DNA of 64,000 nt from Desertivirga brevis (GTDB lineage Bacteria > Bacteroidota > Bacteroidia > Sphingobacteriales > Sphingobacteriaceae), in contig NZ_JAFEWF010000002.1 of NCBI RefSeq assembly GCF_017355835.1, positions 434,001 through 498,000 of the forward strand. The letters run 5' to 3'. Under the pieces are notes generated by a model. The model saw nothing but the letters and a program-made list of their open reading frames with translations. It was not told the origin of the DNA and did not search any database. How positions within the stretch are numbered: the first letter of the stretch is position 1; each line of letters begins with the position of its first letter. This document shows positions 55,265-64,000 of this stretch, in pieces. A program made the position numbers and the translations under genes.

Positions 55265-55927
55265 ATGATCTTACCTTCAACATTTGATTTTTTAGAAAAA
55301 TTAAAAGACAACAATAACCGGGACTGGTTTAAACAAAATAAGCATCTTTACGAGAATTCCCATAAAAATGTGCTTGAGTTCGGCTCAACGATTATCAAGT
55401 CCCTTTCTAAGATTGATCGTACGATTCCCGAACATCTCGACCCGAAAGATTGTGTTATGCGTATTTACAGGGACATAAGGTTTAGTAAAGATAAATCGCC
55501 CTATAAACTGAATTTTGGAATAGCATTATCTGCAAATGGTAAAAATTTTGATGGAGCTGGATATTACCTTCATATTGAACCGGGAAAATGTTTTGTGGGG
55601 GGAGGCGCCTGGCATCCTACGCCAGAGCTTCTGAAATCTATACGTCAGGAAATAGATTATAATGGTTCGCACTGGCATGAAATCATAGATTCAGATAGCT
55701 TCAAGAATACCTTCAACACTCTTAGTGTTGAAGATAAGCTTCAAACGGCTCCTAAAGGATATCCATCGGACCATCCGGATATTGAATATTTGAAGCTTAA
55801 AAGTTTCGTTGCTACCCGGGCTTTAGATGATAATGAGCTTGCAGCCCCTAACGCCATAGAAATTGTGACTGATTCTTTCGAAAAATTATATCCTCTAATT
55901 GTTTTTTTGAGAAACGCGAATGCTTAA
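55265..55927 (+). CDS. DUF2461 family protein
   Basis: This 220-residue cytosolic protein matches DUF2461: FLEKLKDNNNRDWFKQNKH (about 9-27), RIYRDIRFSKDKSPYKLNFG (about 67-86), GYYLHIEPGKCFVGGGAWHP, and LKSFVATRALDD. The family is common in Bacteroidota and Actinobacteria and has no assigned function. It is directly adjacent to DUF983 without a gap, so it may simply be carried along on the oxidase-assembly transcript. Confidence 0.88.
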   Translation: MILPSTFDFLEKLKDNNNRDWFKQNKHLYENSHKNVLEFGSTIIKSLSKIDRTIPEHLDPKDCVMRIYRDIRFSKDKSPYKLNFGIALSANGKNFDGAGYYLHIEPGKCFVGGGAWHPTPELLKSIRQEIDYNGSHWHEIIDSDSFKNTFNTLSVEDKLQTAPKGYPSDHPDIEYLKLKSFVATRALDDNELAAPNAIEIVTDSFEKLYPLIVFLRNANA

Positions 55928-55936
55928 TATTGTACT

Positions 55937-56770
55937 ATGATGAGATGGTTTTTTACAGCTTTGGTAGCAGCTGTTTGTTTAAGTTCTTGTGTGGTGATGT
56001 CCACAAAAAAATATAAATCCCTTTTGGCTGATAAAGATTCGTTATCAGCGGGATGGAGTAAAGCAAATGTAAAAATAGAGAGTCTGGAGGAGGAAATTAG
56101 CCGTTTGAAAACAGATACTGCAGAGTTACATGGCAGGATTGCCGAACTTGAGGGCAAGTTTTCAGGTTTAGATAAGAACTATGCTACTTTGCGTGCGAAT
56201 AGCTCCTCAGAGATAAATAAGTTATCAGCTGATTTACAAAAAAGGGAAGCACGGTTGAAAGAGGTTGAGGATGTTTTAAGAAAGCGTGACGAGGCAACGA
56301 ATGCATTACGAGACAAGCTTCAGAAAGCTCTACTGGGTTTTCAACAAAGTGGTTTAACTGTTGAGATTAAGAACGGAAAGGTTTATGTTTCACTTACAGA
56401 TAAGCTTTTGTTTAATACCGGTAGTATTATTATAGATGACAAAGGTAGACAAGCCCTTACTGAGCTTGCAGCGGTTCTCAAATCACAACCGGAAATAAAT
56501 ATTGCTGTTGAGGGGCACACCGATAATCAAAAGGTCGCCAATTTGGGTCAGATTAAAGATAATTGGGATTTGAGCGTGCTAAGAGCAACCTCAGTAGTAA
56601 GATTTTTAACAGAAGTAGAAAAAATCGATAGCAAAAGGCTAACTGCTACAGGCAAAGGTCAATATCAACCACTTGCTTTAAGCAATTCTGCCGAGGATAG
56701 GAGCAAGAACAGACGTATTGAAATTGTTCTATCTCCGAAGCTTGACGAATTGTACGATTTGATCAAGTAA
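55937..56770 (+). CDS. OmpA-family outer-membrane lipoprotein with coiled coil
   Basis: This 277-residue protein has a lipoprotein signal with lipobox LSSC (Cys18), a long coiled-coil region (about 28-125) rich in Leu, Glu and Lys heptads, and a C-terminal OmpA peptidoglycan-binding domain (about 150-270): NIAVEGHTDNQKV, NWDLSVLRATSVVRFL and RRIEIVLSP. It should tether the outer membrane to the cell wall. It lies 9 bases after the DUF2461 gene, and a terminator follows. Confidence 0.93.
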   Translation: MMRWFFTALVAAVCLSSCVVMSTKKYKSLLADKDSLSAGWSKANVKIESLEEEISRLKTDTAELHGRIAELEGKFSGLDKNYATLRANSSSEINKLSADLQKREARLKEVEDVLRKRDEATNALRDKLQKALLGFQQSGLTVEIKNGKVYVSLTDKLLFNTGSIIIDDKGRQALTELAAVLKSQPEINIAVEGHTDNQKVANLGQIKDNWDLSVLRATSVVRFLTEVEKIDSKRLTATGKGQYQPLALSNSAEDRSKNRRIEIVLSPKLDELYDLIK

Positions 56771-56800
56771 ATGCATCGGTAGTAGTGAAGATCTCACTTT

Positions 56801-56853
56801 TTAAATACAAATGCCCCAGGCAGTTAGGAAACTGTTGGGGCATTTGTATTTAA
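56801..56853. terminator. Bidirectional intrinsic terminator between ompA-type gene and rfbC
   Basis: TTAAATACAAATGCCCCA pairs perfectly over 18 bp with its inverse at 56836-56853; an inner CAGTT/AACTG stem caps it. T/A-rich arms at both bases suit both convergent genes. Confidence 0.92.
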
Positions 56854-56865
56854 AAGAAAACTTGG

Positions 56866-57414
56866 TTAAAATGGGCTGACAAAGTCCTTAAAAGAGGGCA
56901 GAACTTTATCTTTCTCAGACAAAATAGCTTCTTCAGGTTCTATACCCCAGTCTATGTTCAAGTCTGCATCATTCCAAATAACACCGATTTCAGAGGCTTT
57001 ATCATAGAGATTAGTTACCTTATACGTGAAGATGGTGTTGTCTTCCAGAGTAACAAAGCCGTGCAAAAACCCGGGCGGAACCCAGAACATTCTAAAATTC
57101 TCTGCACTCAGTTCAATGCTAACATGTTGTCCGTATGTTGGTGAATTTTTTCTAATATCTACAGCTACGTCAATAACTTTTCCTTGAATAACACGCACCA
57201 ACTTTCCCTGAGCAAAAGGGTCTGCTTGTCCATGTAAACCTCTTAATGTGCCTTTTTGAGAGAAGGATTGGTTATCCTGGACGAACTCTGCATCGATACC
57301 AGCATCTGCAAAGATTTTCTTGTTATAACTTTCGTAGAAATAACCTCGGTCGTCTTTCCATATCTTCGGCTCAATAATTACTAATCCCTCAATTGTGGTT
57401 GGTATAATATTCAT
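56866..57414 (-). CDS. rfbC: dTDP-4-dehydrorhamnose 3,5-epimerase
   Basis: This 182-residue cupin-fold enzyme has the family's active-site segments: Arg23 in DDRGYFYESY, LRGLHGQ with His61, AQGKLVRVIQG with Lys71, DVAVDIRKNSPTYGQ and PPGFLHGFVTLED. It makes dTDP-4-keto-L-rhamnose for cell-surface polysaccharide. The residue after the catalytic His is Gly, where Tyr or Phe is common, but the rest is canonical. No other rhamnose gene is beside it. It starts 2 bases after the DUF4286 gene and is cotranscribed with it. Confidence 0.93.
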   Translation of the reverse strand: MNIIPTTIEGLVIIEPKIWKDDRGYFYESYNKKIFADAGIDAEFVQDNQSFSQKGTLRGLHGQADPFAQGKLVRVIQGKVIDVAVDIRKNSPTYGQHVSIELSAENFRMFWVPPGFLHGFVTLEDNTIFTYKVTNLYDKASEIGVIWNDADLNIDWGIEPEEAILSEKDKVLPSFKDFVSPF

Positions 57415-57416
57415 TA

Positions 57417-57719
57417 TTAGTCTATAAATTCCATTAAGGTGTTGAACGAAACAAACTTGTTGTTGAAGTTTATTGAGTGTTTATTCATCAATGAAGCGAA
57501 TTGATTCTGTTGAAAGGATTGGTAAGAAGCAATAGTATCAAGAACAAACTGCAGGCAATAGGTAATGCCTTCATTAGGTGAATCAAGAACTTTTAAAAGA
57601 CGCTTTGAAGCAATAAGATTGCTTGACATCGCTTCCGGGATAAATTCTTCATTGATCCACCTTAACCATTCATCATTTATACTATCATCGATGATGATAG
57701 TAATATTAAACAAAACCAT
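57417..57719 (-). CDS. DUF4286 family protein
   Basis: This 100-residue cytosolic protein fits DUF4286: an N-terminal strand NITIIIDDSINDEWLRW (about 5-21), then FIPEAMSSNLIASKRLLKVL and the C-terminal strand FVSFNTLMEFID. The layout suggests a small ferredoxin-like (alpha/beta) domain. Its function is not known. It stands between the TPR gene (27 bases upstream) and rfbC (2 bases downstream) in one minus-strand run. Confidence 0.8.
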   Translation of the reverse strand: MVLFNITIIIDDSINDEWLRWINEEFIPEAMSSNLIASKRLLKVLDSPNEGITYCLQFVLDTIASYQSFQQNQFASLMNKHSINFNNKFVSFNTLMEFID

Positions 57720-57746
57720 GTTGCGAAGATAAAGGTAAGATACATG

Positions 57747-59603
57747 TTAACCAATAGTATCACCTCTTAAGTTTCTGAAACGTTTCCGGGCTTCTGAGGC
57801 TAGTATACTGCCTGGAAAATCATTGATGATCTTCTGAAAACACTGTTTGGCCATTTCCTTGTCTTGTAGCTGGTTTTCGTATATATCTCCGAGCATGAAC
57901 CAAGCGTCGTCTGCCCAAAGATCATAGCTATAGTTTTGGGTAATGGATTGTAATTGAACGATAGCTTGTTGGAAGTCTTGTTGTTTAAGAAATATTTTAG
58001 CTTTAGTCATTAGAATATCGTCTTCCAACGAGTTGCCGGGATAAATCTTTTGAATGCTATCAAGAACAAGCAGCGCCTCTGAACCTTTATTTTTAAAAGT
58101 AAGGAGATCCGCATAAGCAAATTTCTTCAAAGCATTAGTGTCTATTTCGCTCGCAGTGTTTTCCTGGATTAGTAGGCTTAGATTTAAGGCATCATTAGCA
58201 ATGAGTTGCGATGTAGAGGTTTTCAACACATCAAGTTGAGCCTTCGCCCAATTAAACTCCCCTTGATAGTAAGAAAGCTTTGCACCTCTGAACTTAGCTT
58301 CCTGCCCGTTAGGTTCATTAGGAAACTCCTTTTCCACCTGTCCAAAGATTAGCGCCGCCTCCCAGGGTTCGTTATTTAAAATATAAATATCGCCAAGGTC
58401 AAGCTTAATCGCAGCGATGGAAGCAGGAGGAAGCCCAGGCACCTTAAGCGCGTTTTCGAGGAGTGTTTCAGCTTCGGAAAGCTTATGGAGATGAAATGCT
58501 TGTAAGTTGGCTAATTGTTTTACTGCGAAAACAGTATTATGAGTTCTTCCAAATTCATTGATAAGATCTTTATAGTCTTTTTCGAGCTGTAAAAGATTAT
58601 CCTTGGAAAATTTTCCATTAGTCAACAGTTGGTTCTTGCAATTCAATAGCTGTATTCTTGCTGGTATGTAGAACTGCTGCTCTTTGCCTTTTAACACTAA
58701 GTAATTTAGAGCTTCGACAGCGGGCTCATAAGCCTTATTAGCAATAAGGGTGGCGGCAAATTCGTATACTCTTTCACCGTCCTCCTTCTGACGCTTGTCA
58801 AGAGAGATAATTTGTTTAAGTGCCAAATTGTACTCTTTCTGCTGATAAAACAACCAGGCAAGGAGATCGGGAAATGCCAGGCTTTGCGGCTCTTTCTGAA
58901 TTTTTTTTAGCAGTGCTATTTTCAACTGATCATAATCCTCTGTAGTCTCAAGAACAGTTGCAAAAGCATTTTTGGCCTGATTAATAATGTTGGGCTGTAG
59001 TTCAGGAGAGCCTAAGAGATTTAAGTATTCCTGAATGAGCATTGGCTTATTTTTCTGGTAACGGTAGAGGGAAATAAGATCGTAAGAGAAAAGGCTTTCA
59101 TCTTTAAGTAGTTTTCGGCCTTGTAACAATGCTTTTGTAGCATAATCGTAGGCTGTAGCTCTATAAAAGGCGATAGAAACTTCACGAATGGCATGCTCGC
59201 TTGTTGGGAGGTTTTTGATGATATTGCCATACCACTCATTAGCTTTAGCCTGATGCCCCTGTTCCTGGAGGACCCGGCCATAATCTATTTTAAAGGAAGG
59301 GTTATCTGGAACATCTTTCAACATCTTTTTTACCACCTTCTCAGCATCATCATACCTTTTAATCTTAATCAGGGCGTTTAGATACTGGTCGTAGTATAGG
59401 GATGGATTTGGGGAACGGTTAAAAAGTTTTTCATAGATTATAGCAGCACGATCATATTCAGCGTTTTGATAATATTGTATAGCTAAGGCATCTTCAGAAT
59501 TGCGTTGGGCAGAAGCATGAAGAAATGCTAACACCAGTAATGTAATCATTACTGAAGGAGAAAATAGCAAGCTTTTTAAATCTAGGGATCTCAAAATTCT
59601 CAT
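57747..59603 (-). CDS. Tetratricopeptide-repeat protein, exported
   Basis: This 618-residue protein has an N-terminal signal-like helix (about 15-33, ending HASAQ) and many TPR-like helix pairs through its whole length, for example YYQNAEYDRAAIIYEKLF (about 44-61), KAKIFLKQQDFQQAIVQLQ, and WFMLGDIYENQLQDKEMAKQ near the C terminus. It should be a periplasmic or outer-membrane scaffold. The partner is unknown. It heads the run with DUF4286 and rfbC. Confidence 0.85.
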   Translation of the reverse strand: MRILRSLDLKSLLFSPSVMITLLVLAFLHASAQRNSEDALAIQYYQNAEYDRAAIIYEKLFNRSPNPSLYYDQYLNALIKIKRYDDAEKVVKKMLKDVPDNPSFKIDYGRVLQEQGHQAKANEWYGNIIKNLPTSEHAIREVSIAFYRATAYDYATKALLQGRKLLKDESLFSYDLISLYRYQKNKPMLIQEYLNLLGSPELQPNIINQAKNAFATVLETTEDYDQLKIALLKKIQKEPQSLAFPDLLAWLFYQQKEYNLALKQIISLDKRQKEDGERVYEFAATLIANKAYEPAVEALNYLVLKGKEQQFYIPARIQLLNCKNQLLTNGKFSKDNLLQLEKDYKDLINEFGRTHNTVFAVKQLANLQAFHLHKLSEAETLLENALKVPGLPPASIAAIKLDLGDIYILNNEPWEAALIFGQVEKEFPNEPNGQEAKFRGAKLSYYQGEFNWAKAQLDVLKTSTSQLIANDALNLSLLIQENTASEIDTNALKKFAYADLLTFKNKGSEALLVLDSIQKIYPGNSLEDDILMTKAKIFLKQQDFQQAIVQLQSITQNYSYDLWADDAWFMLGDIYENQLQDKEMAKQCFQKIINDFPGSILASEARKRFRNLRGDTIG

Positions 59604-59761
59604 ATCTGTAATAAAAGCGCTAATAATTTATCCGCGAAGCATAAGTTTAAAGATAACGACATAAATTATGATTTATGCTTGAAACAATACATTAGTTGTA
59701 TTCTAAATGTTACGTGTGACTGGTTGCAAAACAAATATTTTAGTAGTTCGTAATTTGAATA

Positions 59762-61666
59762 ATGAGGGGAAATAATTTTATGCTGAGATATTTTGGTATC
59801 TGTTTGCTGATGTTGTTGTTAAGTGTATTCGTGTGTTGCAAGCAGGAGAAGGAAGCCCGTAAAATTCCCCTTGAAGATTTTTTCAGAAATCCTGAGAAAA
59901 CGAATTTTCAACTTTCTCCTGATGGTAAACAATATGCCTTTCTTAAGCCCTACAGGAACAGACTAAATATTTTTGTTCAGGACCTTGATGGGAGCAATGT
60001 TAAACAGGTTACGCGATTAACCAGTAGGAATATCGGTTTTTATTGTTGGGCAAATAATAAATCCTTACTCTTCTCTCCGGATAGCAGGTCTGGCGCGTTT
60101 TTATATTCAGTAGACAAGGAAGGGAAAGCTGTAAAGGAGTTGTTTGCGGATGAGAAATTAAACATAAAGTTAATTAACTGGAAGAATATCACTAATAATG
60201 AGCTCGTGCTGGGACTTAATAAACGGGATTCAACCGTTTTTGACGCATATAAATTGAATTTGACGTCGGGGGCCTTAAAGCTTGTAGAGGAAAATCCTGG
60301 TAATATATTCCAATGGTTCACCGACGGAGAAGGAGATATTCGTATGGCACTGGCGAGTGATGGGGTTAATGAAACATTACTTTTCAGAGAAAATGCCAGC
60401 TTGCCATTCAGGCCGGTTGTTACCAATAATTTTAAGACAAAACTTAAGCCGGTAGCCTTTTGTGACAATGATCGCACTTGTATTTACGCTATTTCTAATA
60501 TAAAAAGAGATAAATCGGCCCTGGTACAGTTTGACTGTTCGCTTGGGAAGGAGACCAGGGAGTTGTACAGTCATGACGATGTCGATATAAGCGACGCGGA
60601 GTACTCTTATAAAAAAAGGAAATTGATTTCTGTAGGCTTTGAAACCTGGAAAAGAGAGAGATATTATCTCGATAGTGCGGCTAGTAAAGTATACAAGACC
60701 CTTCAAAAGCTTTTGCCTAATACCGAGGTAGTAATTGCAGATCAAAATATAACCGGTTCGATAAATATTATTCGGACTTTTACGGATAGGACCCAGGGGG
60801 CTTATTATTTATATAGGCCTGCGGCTAAGCAGCTAGGCAAAATAGCAGAAATAAATCCTTTGATTAAAGCAGAGGAAATGTGCCAGATGCAGGCGATTTC
60901 TTTTAGGAACAGGGAGGGGTCTGTTATAAAAGGATATCTTACTCTTCCTTTGAATAAAGATCCTGTAAATCTTCCCGTGATTGTAATTCCTCATGGCGGC
61001 CCAACTGATCGCAATTCCTGGGGGTATAGTTCTGAAGTACAATTTCTTGCCAATCGTGGATTTGCAGTTTTTCAACTTAATTTTCGTGGCTCGGGTGGTT
61101 ATGGAAAGCAGTTTTGGATTTCAGGTTTTAAAAAGTGGGGAACGATTGTACAGGATGATATCAGTGATGGAGTAAGATGGTTGATAAAGGAGGGAATTGC
61201 TGATTCAAAGCGAATTGGGATATATGGTGCAGGTTTTGGTGGGTTCAGCGCTTTAAGTGGATTGTCAAAACATCCGGAACTTTATGCTTGTGGCGCATCA
61301 CAATCAGGGTATATAAACTTGTTCACCTATCTTAAAGCTGTGCCTCCTTATTATAAACCTACTCTTCAAATGTATTACGAGATGGTCGGCAATCCTGAGA
61401 CCGACATAGATTATTTGAGAGATGCGTCTCCGGTTTTTCATGCTGATAAAATAAAGGCACCAGTGTTCATCGCACAGGATGCTAAAGACCCAAGGGTAAA
61501 GGTGAACGAAACAAATCAGTTTGTTAAAGAGCTGCGTAAAAGAAATATACCTGTGACCTATATTGTTAAGGAAACAGAAAAATATACTCTTCGTAACCCA
61601 GAAAATCGCTACGAGTATTACACCAAGCTTGAGAAGTTTTTTGAGAAGTACCTTTCTAATAAGTAA
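59762..61666 (+). CDS. S9 (prolyl oligopeptidase) family protein lacking catalytic Ser and His
   Basis: The 634-residue protein has an exported, possibly lipid-anchored N terminus (LLMLLLSVFVCC, residues 15-26; the lipobox is non-canonical), a beta-propeller (about 40-360) and an alpha/beta-hydrolase domain (about 375-634). The oxyanion HGGP (411-414) and Asp576 (AKDPRV) are kept. The nucleophile motif normally GxSxGG reads YGAGFGGF, with Gly491 in place of Ser (codon 61232-61234). The position of the catalytic His (usually HGF) is Tyr608 (KYTL). It is thus likely a pseudo-peptidase. A histidine kinase starts 6 bases after its stop. Confidence 0.9.
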   Translation: MRGNNFMLRYFGICLLMLLLSVFVCCKQEKEARKIPLEDFFRNPEKTNFQLSPDGKQYAFLKPYRNRLNIFVQDLDGSNVKQVTRLTSRNIGFYCWANNKSLLFSPDSRSGAFLYSVDKEGKAVKELFADEKLNIKLINWKNITNNELVLGLNKRDSTVFDAYKLNLTSGALKLVEENPGNIFQWFTDGEGDIRMALASDGVNETLLFRENASLPFRPVVTNNFKTKLKPVAFCDNDRTCIYAISNIKRDKSALVQFDCSLGKETRELYSHDDVDISDAEYSYKKRKLISVGFETWKRERYYLDSAASKVYKTLQKLLPNTEVVIADQNITGSINIIRTFTDRTQGAYYLYRPAAKQLGKIAEINPLIKAEEMCQMQAISFRNREGSVIKGYLTLPLNKDPVNLPVIVIPHGGPTDRNSWGYSSEVQFLANRGFAVFQLNFRGSGGYGKQFWISGFKKWGTIVQDDISDGVRWLIKEGIADSKRIGIYGAGFGGFSALSGLSKHPELYACGASQSGYINLFTYLKAVPPYYKPTLQMYYEMVGNPETDIDYLRDASPVFHADKIKAPVFIAQDAKDPRVKVNETNQFVKELRKRNIPVTYIVKETEKYTLRNPENRYEYYTKLEKFFEKYLSNK

Positions 61667-61672
61667 AAGGAT

Positions 61673-63346
61673 ATGATTATCAGGAAGTTCTCGGGAAAAA
61701 AGAACTTTGTTCTAAATATTGTATTTCTGATCTTAATAGCTGCCTCGTTAGTAGCAGCATTAACTATTGCCTATAATTTTACGTCAAGGTACGTGTATGA
61801 CGAATTTGAGAGAAAGAAAACAGAAGTTGTAGATGAAACTATAAAACCCTATAATGACTTTTTTCAAAATAGGATACCTGAGATTTCATTGTATCAGGGT
61901 TATCTCGATGCGTCTTCCGCCTACAAATTTTCAAAGACTATTCTTGACCAATTTCCTTTTGTTAGTCGTATTATCTTTTACGATACAGAAGTAAGTAATC
62001 ACAAAACGAAGTACGCATTCCGTGTAAATAATCTAACGATTGCACCAAAGGCTATTGCGCAGTATTACCGAAAGCAGCCGGAAGACTCGGTAGTTTTATA
62101 TACTAAGGCTTCAGGATTAAGACCTGTAAAGTATATAAACGAATTTAACCGCGTGTCAGTTAAGTTGGCTGCATTTCTGCAAAGTTTTGAGTTGAATAGA
62201 AGTACCTTATCAGATGAATCCTTAGGGACATTTTATAATGTAACAAACAATCGTGTTACTTTTATGAATATTCCCCGTGAGGAGGAGATTAAGGCTTTCA
62301 AGCAACTCATGGAAGATGAGGGTAGCAGATCACCGGTTTACCAGCAGGATGTTCTGTCTTTTCTACTAGATCCTGGAAAAATAAGGATAAAGAATATTCA
62401 TCCTCATCTTTACGAGGGAATAACCATAATACCTCTCACATCTGATATTATAGAGGTTGAACCAGAGCAGGTTTCTACGGAATTTCCGCTAACAGGAGCC
62501 TTTAGTAGCTATAAGCTTCATTTTGTTTCTTCATCGGATTTTCTCTCAGACGAAATAGTGCGGCGATATTTTCCTCTTGCTTTAGCCATTTTGATGGTTT
62601 ACGGTATTCTAATAGCAATAGGCTTCCTTATTTATCGCAATTTGAATATTAACAATAAGCTCTTCAAACTTCAATATGACTTCGTAAATAATTTAACACA
62701 TGAATTTAAAACACCAGTGAGTGTTATCAAGATAGCGGGGAACAATATTAGAAGAGCTAGTCAACTTAGCGAAAGAGAAAGATTACATTACGGGAAGATC
62801 CTTGATGAGGAGGCAGATAAATTGAACGATTTGATGAATAAACTTCTGTCTTTCACCCAGATTGAAAACCAGGTTATAAAGGTGAAACGTGAGAATATTA
62901 ATCTTGAAGTGTTTGTACAAAACATCGTTGATACGTATAATTTAAAGTATAACGACTTCCAAATATCGTATACCATTCGTAATGTGGATCACTTTTATAC
63001 TGACCCAGTTCTACTCGGAAGTCTTTTTCAAAATTTGATGGACAATGCGTATAAATACTCTCTTCGCGGTAAAAAGGAACTAGATATTGATATAGCCCAC
63101 GAAAAAACAGATATTGTTTTCAAGTTTACAGATAAAGGTATCGGTATTCCGAAAGAGGAAATGAAGAATATTTTCCAGAAGTTTTACCGTATTCAAAGCG
63201 AGTATAATCAACACGGAAGCGTAGGCTTAGGATTAGCATTTTGTAAGGAACTTGTTAATTTTATGGAAGGTAATATTACAGTAAGAAGTAAAGTGGGGCA
63301 AGGCTCTGAATTTACTATTACGCTTCCTTATAATTATATCCTGTAG
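61673..63346 (+). CDS. Sensor histidine kinase
   Basis: This 557-residue kinase has one N-terminal helix (about 12-34), a periplasmic sensor domain of about 260 residues (36-298) with no family I recognise, a second helix (about 300-321), then HisKA with the phospho-acceptor His343 (LTHEFKTP) and a HATPase domain: N box Asn458 (NLMDNAYKYS), G1 DKGIGIP (487-493), F box FQKFYRI and G2 GSVGLGLAFCK. There is no HAMP domain between helix and HisKA. It lies between the S9 pseudo-peptidase and an OmpR-type regulator. Confidence 0.95.
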   Translation: MIIRKFSGKKNFVLNIVFLILIAASLVAALTIAYNFTSRYVYDEFERKKTEVVDETIKPYNDFFQNRIPEISLYQGYLDASSAYKFSKTILDQFPFVSRIIFYDTEVSNHKTKYAFRVNNLTIAPKAIAQYYRKQPEDSVVLYTKASGLRPVKYINEFNRVSVKLAAFLQSFELNRSTLSDESLGTFYNVTNNRVTFMNIPREEEIKAFKQLMEDEGSRSPVYQQDVLSFLLDPGKIRIKNIHPHLYEGITIIPLTSDIIEVEPEQVSTEFPLTGAFSSYKLHFVSSSDFLSDEIVRRYFPLALAILMVYGILIAIGFLIYRNLNINNKLFKLQYDFVNNLTHEFKTPVSVIKIAGNNIRRASQLSERERLHYGKILDEEADKLNDLMNKLLSFTQIENQVIKVKRENINLEVFVQNIVDTYNLKYNDFQISYTIRNVDHFYTDPVLLGSLFQNLMDNAYKYSLRGKKELDIDIAHEKTDIVFKFTDKGIGIPKEEMKNIFQKFYRIQSEYNQHGSVGLGLAFCKELVNFMEGNITVRSKVGQGSEFTITLPYNYIL

Positions 63347-63384
63347 ATTTTTATTAACCATTTATAGAAAGAGATTAATATTAG

Positions 63385-64000
63385 ATGAAAAAGGAAGTTA
63401 AAATAGGAATAGTAGAAGATGATGATAATCTGCGTTTTTTGGTAGCACATAGATTGGAATCAGAGGGTTTTACAGTAGTAGAGGCCACCGATGGCGACGA
63501 AGGCGAACAGTTGATCTTGAATGAAAGGCCTGATATTGTCCTGTTGGATTGGATGCTACCAGGAAAGCAAGGCAATGAAGTGTGTAAGGACGTTAGGTCG
63601 AAGGGTTTTGAAAATGTGATTATAATGATGACAGCGAAAGCTCAGGATGTTGACAAAATTGATGCATACAGTGCCGGAGTTACAGATTATGTTACTAAGC
63701 CTTTTAATATGGATGTGCTAATTGCCTTAATTGAAAATAAAGTAAAATTTGTTATCCTTAATGAGAAAACTGAGGCTTACAAGTTTTCTAATATGGAGCA
63801 TTTCCCTAACACTCATTCTCTTGTAAAAGATGGTAGGAAGATAGAACTCACAATTTTGGAGAATAGAATTTTGTTGTATTTTCTTAAAAATCAGAATAAG
63901 GTTATTCACCGAGATGAATTAATGATGGTTGTTTGGGGCTATAATTCGGATGTAAATACCCGAACTTTAGATATGCACATTGTCAGACTGAGAAAGAAAA
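63385..64000 (+). CDS. OmpR/PhoB-family response regulator (3' end outside window)
   Basis: The gene starts at ATG 63385, 38 bases after the kinase stop, and runs off the right edge after 205 codons. The receiver domain has the acidic pair Asp12/Asp13 (VEDDD), phospho-acceptor Asp55 (LLDWMLPG), Thr83 and Lys105 (TKPFN). A winged-helix DNA-binding domain follows (about 145-205), with LTILENRILLYFLKNQNKV and VNTRTLDMHIVRLRKK. It is the cognate partner of the adjacent kinase; target genes are not visible. Confidence 0.95.
   Translation, partial: MKKEVKIGIVEDDDNLRFLVAHRLESEGFTVVEATDGDEGEQLILNERPDIVLLDWMLPGKQGNEVCKDVRSKGFENVIIMMTAKAQDVDKIDAYSAGVTDYVTKPFNMDVLIALIENKVKFVILNEKTEAYKFSNMEHFPNTHSLVKDGRKIELTILENRILLYFLKNQNKVIHRDELMMVVWGYNSDVNTRTLDMHIVRLRKK

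Noticed and set aside
60040..60477. 145-codon open frame opposite the S9 gene
   Set aside because: Antisense shadow without motif or start signal.

Overview
The window reads as chromosomal DNA of a Bacteroidota bacterium, most likely in the Sphingobacteriaceae (Pedobacter-like). Supporting signs are an alternative complex III (Act) cluster joined to a caa3-type oxidase, TAnnTTTG promoter boxes in place of E. coli-type -10/-35 pairs, few Shine-Dalgarno sites, the miaB / sigma-54 activator / lptE / secG / groES / groEL order, and families such as DUF5777, DUF4286 and DUF983. Composition is even and moderately AT-rich. I see no IS element, prophage, CRISPR array, rRNA or tRNA. Genes at both ends are cut: an arginase-family gene at the left and a response regulator at the right.

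Left third (1-25 kb): an extended SDR, a phosphoserine phosphatase fused to a remnant of 3-phosphoglycerate dehydrogenase, a CLC transporter with fluoride-exporter-like motifs, queD and ilvE. Next come an AsmA-like protein, miaB, a sigma-54 activator, lptE, an acidic TPR protein, secG, groES-groEL, an MscS channel, secA, an M20 amidohydrolase, dnaG and a YraN-type nuclease.

Middle (25-38 kb): a glutaminyl cyclase lipoprotein, then a five-gene minus-strand operon (ECF sigma factor, membrane-anchored beta-barrel protein, YceI, DUF5777 barrel, Rieske lipoprotein) that looks like a self-contained envelope or redox module of unknown purpose. After it come pgi, a COG3650-like lipoprotein, prfB with its programmed +1 frameshift, a SirB1-type protein, a methyltransferase, a BamA/TamA-like barrel and a deoxyhypusine-synthase homologue.

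Respiratory block (38-55 kb): actA-actF followed by coxB-coxA forms one continuous run that takes electrons from quinol through ACIII hemes to an aa3-type heme-copper oxidase. A strong terminator closes it. A second run supplies heme A synthesis (ctaA, ctaB), two subunit III proteins, subunit IV, the copper chaperone Sco, DUF420, a small CxxC protein and DUF983.

Right end (55-64 kb): DUF2461, an OmpA lipoprotein, rfbC, DUF4286, a large TPR protein, and a tight cluster of an S9 prolyl-oligopeptidase homologue, a histidine kinase and an OmpR-type regulator. The S9 protein has lost its catalytic serine and histidine. I consider this pseudo-peptidase plus two-component pair the best candidate for an undescribed sensing system here. 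Other points worth attention are the dehydrogenase-less SerB-SerA fusion, the sigma/YceI/Rieske operon, the DHS homologue with altered active-site residues, and a set of alternative hairpins after groEL.
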